Part shown: positions 42,632 to 48,108 of the stretch, one piece after another
Numbering within the stretch: position 1 is the stretch's first letter
Layout of the letters: the number at the start of each line of letters is the position of its first letter
Source: Cytophagales bacterium
GTDB taxonomy: Bacteria; Bacteroidota; Bacteroidia; Cytophagales; Spirosomataceae
DNA: 48,108 nucleotides
Direction of reading: 5' to 3'
Assembly: GCA_004292855.1 (NCBI GenBank)
Contig: RDXN01000070.1
Location: forward strand, 1-48,108
The notes under the pieces: generated by a model
Told to the model about the DNA's origin: nothing
The model's database searches: none
Seen by the model: only the letters and a program-made list of their open reading frames with translations
Made by a program: the position numbers and the translations under genes

Positions 42632-42928
42632 GACGTGTTTTGTTTGGAAGATGGATGCGTGAAATTTGAAACAAAGCACGGACGTTGGTGGTCATAAGTC
42701 AATTCAAGAGTCGAATAAAAGTATATCAGTAACGAATAAAACTATTCGGATAAGCTTCACTCTTGGAATAAAACAAATTAGCGATAATCTATTGACAATC
42801 AACGATTTGTCATGATTTGATCTACTCTGGACAAATCACCTATCATACCGTTAAAAATTTAATATAATTATTAGTCGAATTTTATATTAGACTCATAGAT
42901 TAGGAGATGCTTTTATCCTCAAACGACC
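42632..42928. other. AT-rich divergent intergenic region
   Basis: This 297-bp gap separates the divergent hydrolase and XRE genes and is markedly AT-rich, especially 42840-42900. It should hold promoters for both directions. No clear TAnnTTTG pair, hairpin or RNA was recognised. Confidence 0.4.
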
Positions 42929-43216
42929 ATGAAAAACCCTAATTGTACGGACTTGATTACCAAGCTTCGCCTGTTGAGAGTGCAATGCGGTTATTCACAG
43001 GAAGCCGTGGCATTGGCCTGGCACACCTCACAAGCCGCCATCAGTAAATTAGAGTCGGGGAAGTCTATCGTCACCTTTGCGACTATTGCTCAAGCGGCCG
43101 CGTTTTACCTGTTGACCCTTGAAGAACTCACCCATGATGATATCCGAACGTTAAGCATCAAGGTGATTGATCGGCAATATGCAGCAAAGGCCAACCAGAA
43201 AACAAACCCGGTTTAA
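42929..43216 (+). CDS. XRE family transcriptional regulator
   Basis: A 95-residue DNA-binding protein with a Cro/CI-type helix-turn-helix: LRLLRVQCGYSQEAVALAWH, then TSQAAISKLESGKSIVTFAT. The remainder is a short helix and a polar tail. It is divergent from the SGNH hydrolase gene and 123 bp before argG. No target can be named. Confidence 0.85.
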   Translation: MKNPNCTDLITKLRLLRVQCGYSQEAVALAWHTSQAAISKLESGKSIVTFATIAQAAAFYLLTLEELTHDDIRTLSIKVIDRQYAAKANQKTNPV

Positions 43217-43339
43217 GTCTGTAAACGAGGTTGCACGTCTCATTTACCAACCGCACAGAGGCAGATTAGGCAATTCGTTCGTGCAATTCCCGCTAGAATG
43301 CCAGATATTTGCACCCAGTTCACTGATTACTGTTCACTG

Positions 43340-44524
43340 ATGCAAAAAGTTGTTCTTGCGTTTAGCGGGGGTCTCGACACCTCGTTTTGTGTAAAATATC
43401 TGACCGAAGATCGGGGCCTTGAGGTCCATTCGGTGCTGGTCGATACGGGTGGCTTTTCCGATGCCGAACTTCAGGCCATTGAAGACAGGGCTTATTCACT
43501 GGGCGTAAAAAGCCACGTGACCATCGCCAAAACCGACGACTATTATACCCAATGCCTTAAATACTTGGTCTTTGGCAATGTTTTAAAGAACAACACGTAT
43601 CCCCTTTGCGTCAGTGCCGAGCGGATTTTTCAGGCCGTAGCCGCCGGTGAGTACGCCCGCGAGATTGGCGCAACGGCCATTGCCCACGGCAGCACCGGCG
43701 CGGGCAACGATCAGGTCCGGTTCGACATGGCTTTTCGGATTCTGGCCCCCGACGCCGAGATCATCACCCCCATCCGCGACCTGCGGCTTTCACGCGAGGC
43801 CGAAATCGAGTATCTGAAAAATAAGGGCGTCGATCAGGAATGGCACAAAGCCGCCTATTCGATCAATAAGGGCCTGTGGGGCACCTCGGTGGGTGGCCGC
43901 GAGACGCTCACCTCCGACCAATACCTGCCTGAGTCGGCCTGGCCCACGCAGGTGACCGAGTCAGAACCCAAAACCATTACGCTCCACTTTGAGCAGGGCG
44001 AACTGACCGGCATCGACGGCGAAACCTACGATAATCCCGTTGGGGCCATTCAGCAGTTAACCGCGCTGGCGGGGCCGTATGGCATTGGTCGCGACATTCA
44101 CGTGGGCGATACGATCATCGGCATCAAGGGGCGTGTTGGGTTCGAGGCTCCGGCCCCGCTCATCATCATCAAGGCGCATCATACCCTCGAAAAGCACGTC
44201 CTGACTAAGCATCAGCTTACGTGGAAAGACCAATTGGCTAATTTTTACGGCACCATGCTCCACGAGGGGCAGTTTATGGACCCCGTGATGCGCAACATCG
44301 AAACGTTCCTGACTGATACACAGGGCCACGTTACGGGCAAAGTCCATGTCCGGCTCGACCCGTACCGCTTCACCGTCCTGGGTATCGAATCGCCTTACGA
44401 TCTGATGTCGGCCAAGTTTGGCTCGTACGGTGAGATGAACAACGCCTGGACCGGCGACGATGTGCGTGGCTTCTCGAAAATAGCCTCGAATCAGGTCATG
44501 ATTTACGAACGGATAAAAGAGTAG
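43340..44524 (+). CDS. argG: Argininosuccinate synthase
   Basis: Joins citrulline and aspartate with ATP to argininosuccinate, the penultimate step of arginine synthesis. The N-terminus MQKVVLAFSGGLDTSFCVKY holds the PP-loop SGGLDTS (9-15), followed by GSTGAGNDQVRFD and INKGLWGTSVGGRE. The ATG at 43340 is preferred to one 42 bp upstream because the family starts this way. The 394-residue length is normal. A repeat follows directly after the stop codon, then a glycosyltransferase gene and argC. Confidence 0.95.
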   Translation: MQKVVLAFSGGLDTSFCVKYLTEDRGLEVHSVLVDTGGFSDAELQAIEDRAYSLGVKSHVTIAKTDDYYTQCLKYLVFGNVLKNNTYPLCVSAERIFQAVAAGEYAREIGATAIAHGSTGAGNDQVRFDMAFRILAPDAEIITPIRDLRLSREAEIEYLKNKGVDQEWHKAAYSINKGLWGTSVGGRETLTSDQYLPESAWPTQVTESEPKTITLHFEQGELTGIDGETYDNPVGAIQQLTALAGPYGIGRDIHVGDTIIGIKGRVGFEAPAPLIIIKAHHTLEKHVLTKHQLTWKDQLANFYGTMLHEGQFMDPVMRNIETFLTDTQGHVTGKVHVRLDPYRFTVLGIESPYDLMSAKFGSYGEMNNAWTGDDVRGFSKIASNQVMIYERIKE

Positions 44525-44600
44525 CAGTTGGCAGTGGCAGTAAGCAGTTGCAAGCTCGTGTTTTTGCCAACTGCTTACTGCCTACTGCTACTGCCCACTG
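44525..44600. repeat. CAGT-rich inverted repeat after argG
   Basis: CAGTGGCAGTAAGCAGTTG (44532-44550) pairs with CAACTGCTTACTGCCTACTG (44568-44587) with a single bulged base. Further CAGT/ACTG words extend both sides. It fills the spacer between argG and the glycosyltransferase gene and stays open in the latter's frame upstream of its start. Confidence 0.75.
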
Positions 44601-44609
44601 TATACCATT

Positions 44610-45863
44610 TTGAACCTCTTCCTCGACGCTAGCCCGCTGGGCATTGGATTGTATCATCCCCAGGCCAAAACCGGCGTAAGTCGGGTGGTTGAGGAGTTGG
44701 TACATGGTCTATGGGCGTCCGATGAGGTCCATTTATCGTTAGTGGCTCCTACACATGCTGCCGAAACGGAGCGGTATGCTCGTCTGGAGTTTGGCGCGAA
44801 GGGTCCGCAGTTAGCGAATAGTATCCCCGATTTGCGCTGGGCAAAGCTCGCCAATACACTGCTGGAGCCATTCGAGCCAACGGGTTCTCCGTCAAAAGTG
44901 ATTCGGGCGGGGTTAGAGAAGTGGCGCGGACTAACGGGCCTGAAACCCGACCTACTGCCCGTGGCTTCGTGGGCAACGGGGTCGGTGTATCATTCGCCGT
45001 TTTTCCGAATTCCTCCCGAAGTAGCGGGTGCGAAACACATTCGCAAAGTTGTTACCGTCCATGATCTCATCCCGATTCAGCGGCCCGATTGGTTCCGCGA
45101 CGGTGAGCAGACGGTTCGACAGGTGATCGACGCCCTTACCCCCGATACGCATGTGGTCTGCGTGAGCGAGGCTACCCGCACCGATTTTCTGAACTACACA
45201 AACTTCGCCCCCGACCACGTCACGACAATTCCGCTTGCCGCATCGCGCGAGTTATTTTACCCCGTTACCAACCCCGACCGCATTGCCGAGGTGCAACAGC
45301 GACTGGGTATTTCGGGGGGGGGCTACATTCTGAGTCTGGCCACGTTTGAACCGCGCAAGAACCTCGACCATCTGATTCGTAGCTTTGCCCGGCTCGTGGC
45401 CGAACGCAGCATTCCCGACGATTTCAATCTCGTGCTAGTGGGCACAAAAGGCTGGAAATTCGACCAGATTATTGCCGAACTGGGTCGGGCCGAACACCTG
45501 CAATCGCGGGTGATTCTGACCGGGTTCGTGGCCGACGAAGATCTTGCTCCGTTGTATTCTGGGGCATTGGCGTTTGTGTTTCCGTCGCTCTATGAGGGCT
45601 TTGGCCTGCCCCCGCTTGAGGCCATGCAGTGTGGTTTGCCAGTAATTACCTCCAATAATTCGTCGCTGCCCGAAGTGGTGGGTGATGGGGCCATCCTGGT
45701 TCCTCCTACTGATTCCGACGCACTTTGCCACGCCTTGCACACGCTCATCAACTCATCGGCGGTGCGAACGGACCTGGCCCAACGGGCGTTAGAACGAGCA
45801 AAATTGTTCTCCTGGCAACGGTTTATCCGGGAGCATGTTGAATTGTATAAAAATGACTATTAA
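44610..45863 (+). CDS. GT4-like glycosyltransferase
   Basis: A 417-residue retaining glycosyltransferase of the GT-B fold. N-terminal half: [20 protein letters not shown] (acceptor domain) and [16 protein letters not shown]-terminal half: [30 protein letters not shown] and the donor-binding block [18 protein letters not shown]. It probably transfers a sugar from a nucleotide-sugar to a surface polysaccharide. The start appears to be TTG at 44610, right after the repeat; no better ATG precedes the conserved MNLFLDAS. It overlaps argC by 11 bp although functionally unrelated. Confidence 0.85.
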   Translation: MNLFLDASPLGIGLYHPQAKTGVSRVVEELVHGLWASDEVHLSLVAPTHAAETERYARLEFGAKGPQLANSIPDLRWAKLANTLLEPFEPTGSPSKVIRAGLEKWRGLTGLKPDLLPVASWATGSVYHSPFFRIPPEVAGAKHIRKVVTVHDLIPIQRPDWFRDGEQTVRQVIDALTPDTHVVCVSEATRTDFLNYTNFAPDHVTTIPLAASRELFYPVTNPDRIAEVQQRLGISGGGYILSLATFEPRKNLDHLIRSFARLVAERSIPDDFNLVLVGTKGWKFDQIIAELGRAEHLQSRVILTGFVADEDLAPLYSGALAFVFPSLYEGFGLPPLEAMQCGLPVITSNNSSLPEVVGDGAILVPPTDSDALCHALHTLINSSAVRTDLAQRALERAKLFSWQRFIREHVELYKNDY

Positions 45864-46833
45864 CGCAGGAATCATCGGCGGGGCCGGTTACACGGGGGGC
45901 GAGTTGCTCCGAATTTTATTGAACCACCCCTTCGCAACGGTGGCGTTCACGCACAGTCAAAGTCAGGCGGGCAAACCCGTTTGGGCTACCCATACGGATC
46001 TGCTCGGCGATACCGATCTAACGTTTTCGGGGGGCGATGTGGCCGAACTCCTGCAACAGGAGGACCTCGACGTGATCTTTTTGTGCTCGGGGCACGGGGC
46101 TTCTCGCAAATTTCTGGACGAAACCGAGGTGCCCGACCATGTATCGATCATTGACCTGAGTGCCGATTTTCGCGACGAATCCGACGATTTTGTGTACGGC
46201 CTGCCCGAACTTCAGCGCGACCGGATTCAGCAGTCGGAGCGGATTGCCAACCCCGGTTGTTTCGCCACAGCCATTCAATTGGCCTTGTTGCCGTTGGCCG
46301 ACGCGGGCCTGATTCAGGACGCCATTCATGTGAGTGCGATCACGGGTAGCACGGGCGCGGGTCAGGCCCTCGTACCGACAACCGGCTTCACCTGGCGCAA
46401 CAACAACGTATCAATTTACAAGGCCTTCGAGCATCAGCATCTCGCCGAGATCGGGCAGAGCCTGAACATGCTCCAGCCTGATTTGGAACACCCGATCCAT
46501 TTTATACCCTATCGCGGCAACTTCACGCGGGGCATCATGGCGAACGTCTATACAAAGTTGGAGGGTACACTAAACGAAGCTAAAAACCTGTACGCCAACT
46601 ACTACGCTTCGCACCCGTTCACGCACCTGAGCGACGCTCCCATCGACGTGAAGCAGGTCGTAAATACAAACAAAGCCTTGTTGCATCTGGAGAAACACGG
46701 CGACCAATTGCTCATTACGAGCGTTATTGACAACCTCACGAAGGGAGCTTCGGGGCAGGCCGTGCAGAATATGAACCTCGTATTTGGGTTGCCCGAAGAC
46801 GCGGGTCTGCGGCTAAAATCAGTGGGGTTCTAA
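45853..46833 (+). CDS. argC: N-acetyl-gamma-glutamyl-phosphate reductase
   Basis: Third step of arginine synthesis: NADPH-dependent reduction of N-acylglutamyl phosphate to the semialdehyde. The N-terminal motif [13 protein letters not shown] binds the cofactor, and the active Cys136 lies in [19 protein letters not shown] and the [14 protein letters not shown] stretch match the family. The ATG at 45853 gives 326 residues, a normal length. Some Bacteroidota use N-succinyl intermediates; this cannot be told from the sequence. The gene overlaps the glycosyltransferase by 11 bp. Confidence 0.95.
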   Translation: MTINAGIIGGAGYTGGELLRILLNHPFATVAFTHSQSQAGKPVWATHTDLLGDTDLTFSGGDVAELLQQEDLDVIFLCSGHGASRKFLDETEVPDHVSIIDLSADFRDESDDFVYGLPELQRDRIQQSERIANPGCFATAIQLALLPLADAGLIQDAIHVSAITGSTGAGQALVPTTGFTWRNNNVSIYKAFEHQHLAEIGQSLNMLQPDLEHPIHFIPYRGNFTRGIMANVYTKLEGTLNEAKNLYANYYASHPFTHLSDAPIDVKQVVNTNKALLHLEKHGDQLLITSVIDNLTKGASGQAVQNMNLVFGLPEDAGLRLKSVGF

Positions 46834-46853
46834 GCGACCACTGGCAGGTTACC

Positions 46854-47591
46854 CTACTTGAGTTTTTCCAGAACTTCTTTCAATCTATCTTGTTCGGAGG
46901 CTTCAACAACGGCAGCTACAATGCCGGTCCGGTCGATAACGATGTACGAGGTGAAGCCCATAATTGAAAACTTCTGATGAAATCCGCCCGAATCGGGAAT
47001 GGGTATGAAGGGGAGGGTTTCTGCCTTCAAAACGTCTTTGATTTTCTCGGCAGATGTATTCGTGACGCCAAGCACAACCGGGTTGACAGTATCTCGAAAG
47101 GGACCGATTAACTGGGCGATCCGTTTGGACTGATTTGCGCCCCAAAATGGCTTATTTAGACCAAGCAAAAACGTCAGAATAACAACGCGACCTTTCAGAT
47201 CGGTTGACCGATAGGTATTCTTGTCAACGTCCTGCATCACAAACAACGGCATGGGTTCGCCCACTTTGGGTTGTTTAGACAGCTCACGAGTCACAATCCT
47301 TCCTGTTTGCTTCTCTTCTGCCGTAGTGGGGCGCAAGATATAGCTACTCGCCTGACCGTATTCGTCAAAAATCGGCTCAAGGTAATAGCTGTTAGGGTTG
47401 GCATCTTCCAGGCGCAGGGCTTCGCGCAACGGGATTTGTTTACCCGTTTCTTTGTTCGTAATCCGCGTTGATTCGTCGAGTCTCCGGCGTGTGGTCGTCG
47501 AAAATGGTTCTTGTTGCGCCCAACCCGCTAGAGGTGCCAGAAACCAAGCAGTTAGTGTGAAGGCAAATACAATCCACGCTTGATATATCAT
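46854..47591 (-). CDS. Exported thioredoxin-fold (TlpA-like) protein without cysteines
   Basis: A 245-residue protein with a signal peptide (WIVFAFTLTAWFLAPLAGWA). The N-terminal third is a charged region of unknown fold. The C-terminal part follows the redoxin/TlpA pattern: VGEPMPLFVMQDVDKNTYRS, TDLKGRVVILTFL and SIMGFTSYIVIDRTGIV. The place where the CxxC motif should stand reads LLGLNKPFWGANQ, and the whole protein has no cysteine. A redox role is therefore unlikely; it may be a structural or chaperone-like relative. It follows the DUF4926 gene by 17 bp. Confidence 0.75.
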   Translation of the reverse strand: MIYQAWIVFAFTLTAWFLAPLAGWAQQEPFSTTTRRRLDESTRITNKETGKQIPLREALRLEDANPNSYYLEPIFDEYGQASSYILRPTTAEEKQTGRIVTRELSKQPKVGEPMPLFVMQDVDKNTYRSTDLKGRVVILTFLLGLNKPFWGANQSKRIAQLIGPFRDTVNPVVLGVTNTSAEKIKDVLKAETLPFIPIPDSGGFHQKFSIMGFTSYIVIDRTGIVAAVVEASEQDRLKEVLEKLK

Positions 47592-47608
47592 GGTTTTTGG
47601 TTAGGAAC

Positions 47609-47827
47609 TCAAGCAGCTTCAACCGGCTCCTGATAAATTTTTAGCATCTGATCTCCTGACAGAATGGGCATAGCGTACGGCACTCCATTGAGATCCGCAA
47701 ACTCCACCAGAAACCTACCTCCGTCGAAAATTTCGACAATTGTACCTAAGCTCCCTTTTCGTATTCGTTCTTGGGGCCTGTCTTGCAGAGCTACAACCAC
47801 ATCAAGAATTTCAAGTTCTTTTTTCAT
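47609..47827 (-). CDS. DUF4926 domain protein
   Basis: A 72-residue cytoplasmic protein with a small beta-barrel-like pattern: LDVVVALQDRPQERIRKGSL, GTIVEIFDGGRFLVEFAD. This matches DUF4926, whose members are often encoded next to DUF6883 proteins and are thought to be their partner or immunity protein. Here a broken DUF6883-like gene lies 9 bp upstream on the same strand, supporting the link. Confidence 0.75.
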   Translation of the reverse strand: MKKELEILDVVVALQDRPQERIRKGSLGTIVEIFDGGRFLVEFADLNGVPYAMPILSGDQMLKIYQEPVEAA

Positions 47828-47836
47828 AATCGTCTA

Positions 47837-48022
47837 TTATTTCACGTAACAACTAACTAAACGCGGAAACGATTCTCCAAACAAAATGATCCATGCCGTT
47901 CGGACATTCGCGCTTTTGCTACGGTGAGTCATCACAAAGTCCACCGAATACATATCTCCCTGTTCGTTTCGCCCACCGTATAAGGCACCGTTCAATAGCA
48001 CAGCCGTAGTTATTAGACTTTT
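47837..48022 (-). pseudogene. DUF6883-like protein, C-terminal fragment
   Basis: The frame ends at TAA (47837-47839). It reads ALYGGRNEQGDMYSVDFVMT, then HRSKSANVRTAWII, and FPRLVSCYVK, which resembles the C-terminal half of DUF6883 proteins (VRTAWII and PRLVSCY are the typical blocks). The N-terminal half is missing; upstream the frame meets a stop at 48023-48025, where a transposase-like tail ends. Insertion of a mobile element into the gene is the likely cause. The exact junction is not visible. Confidence 0.55.
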
Positions 48023-48108
48023 TTAGCCTATTTTTTCTAACTTTTGTTCAAAATGCTTGCGCTTCGTCCAGCGATAGTTGTGTAAGCTACAGGCCGTTTG
48101 AAACACTA
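48023..48108 (-). mobile_element. Transposase C-terminal end of an insertion sequence, cut by the window edge
   Basis: The last 27 codons before TAA (48023-48025) read VFQTACSLHNYRWTKRKHFE, then QKLEKIG. The ACSLHNYRW pattern resembles the C-terminus of IS5/Harbinger-like DDE transposases, where an A-x-x-LHN block is common. The rest lies outside the window. Family assignment is tentative. Confidence 0.45.

Overview
The window looks like chromosomal DNA of a Bacteroidota bacterium of the Cytophagales/Spirosoma type. The grounds are protein features rather than a database hit: a gliding-motility C-terminal (CHU_C) secretion domain, large secreted pappalysin-like proteins with GEVED and Ig-like modules, the block coaE-YbbR-yajC-DUF1573-YtxH-nusB with a 389-residue NusB, and several upstream boxes of the form TAnnTTTG typical of this phylum. 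No tRNA, rRNA or CRISPR array was seen.

Layout. 1-2.7 kb: a VapC-like remnant, a DEAD-box RNA helicase, a small antitoxin-like gene and an AT-rich HEPN-domain gene. 2.7-6.8 kb: a GMC oxidoreductase, a secreted amidase and a YoeB-type toxin-antitoxin pair. 6.8-10.4 kb (minus strand): the nusB-to-coaE housekeeping block. 10.5-16.8 kb (plus strand): a lipoprotein carrying a repeat inside its reading frame, a tightly overlapping five-gene operon (ABC ATPase, permease, YtrA-like GntR regulator, GIN-like protein, metallophosphoesterase), and a GH140-like glycosidase. 16.8-22.3 kb: a small membrane protein, proB, aat, a structured RNA candidate, a GNAT acetyltransferase, a small acidic protein and an MsbA-like exporter. 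22.3-29.1 kb: a tiny gene pair and two tandem secreted metalloproteases, one greatly enlarged by Ig-like modules. 29.2-30 kb: an XRE regulator overlapping a membrane protein gene.

30-36.5 kb (minus strand) is an L-fucose catabolic cluster: FAH-family hydrolase, L-fuconolactonase, L-fucose dehydrogenase-like SDR, fucose permease and mutarotase, followed by an endonuclease/exonuclease/phosphatase-fold protein and a shortened GH20 protein. Read as a pathway, fucose is imported, anomerised, oxidised to the lactone, opened to fuconate, and a late diketo-acid is cleaved; fuconate dehydratase and the second dehydrogenase are not in the window. Almost every spacer of this cluster holds a palindromic repeat, and several proteins lack expected catalytic residues.

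36.6-42.7 kb: a CHU_C-tailed secreted protein, a sialate-esterase-like secreted protein cut by an ISAs1-type element with a clear target duplication, and a second SGNH hydrolase. 42.9-46.8 kb (plus strand): an XRE regulator, argG, a glycosyltransferase and argC. 46.8-48.1 kb (minus strand): a thioredoxin-fold protein without cysteines, a DUF4926 protein, a DUF6883-like fragment and the tail of a transposase.

The most notable points are the HEPN gene next to an antitoxin-like gene, the palindromes that fill operon spacers and even supply stop codons, the exactly reconstructible insertion-sequence knockout, the run of enzymes with altered catalytic residues, and an RNA candidate partly resembling 4.5S RNA.
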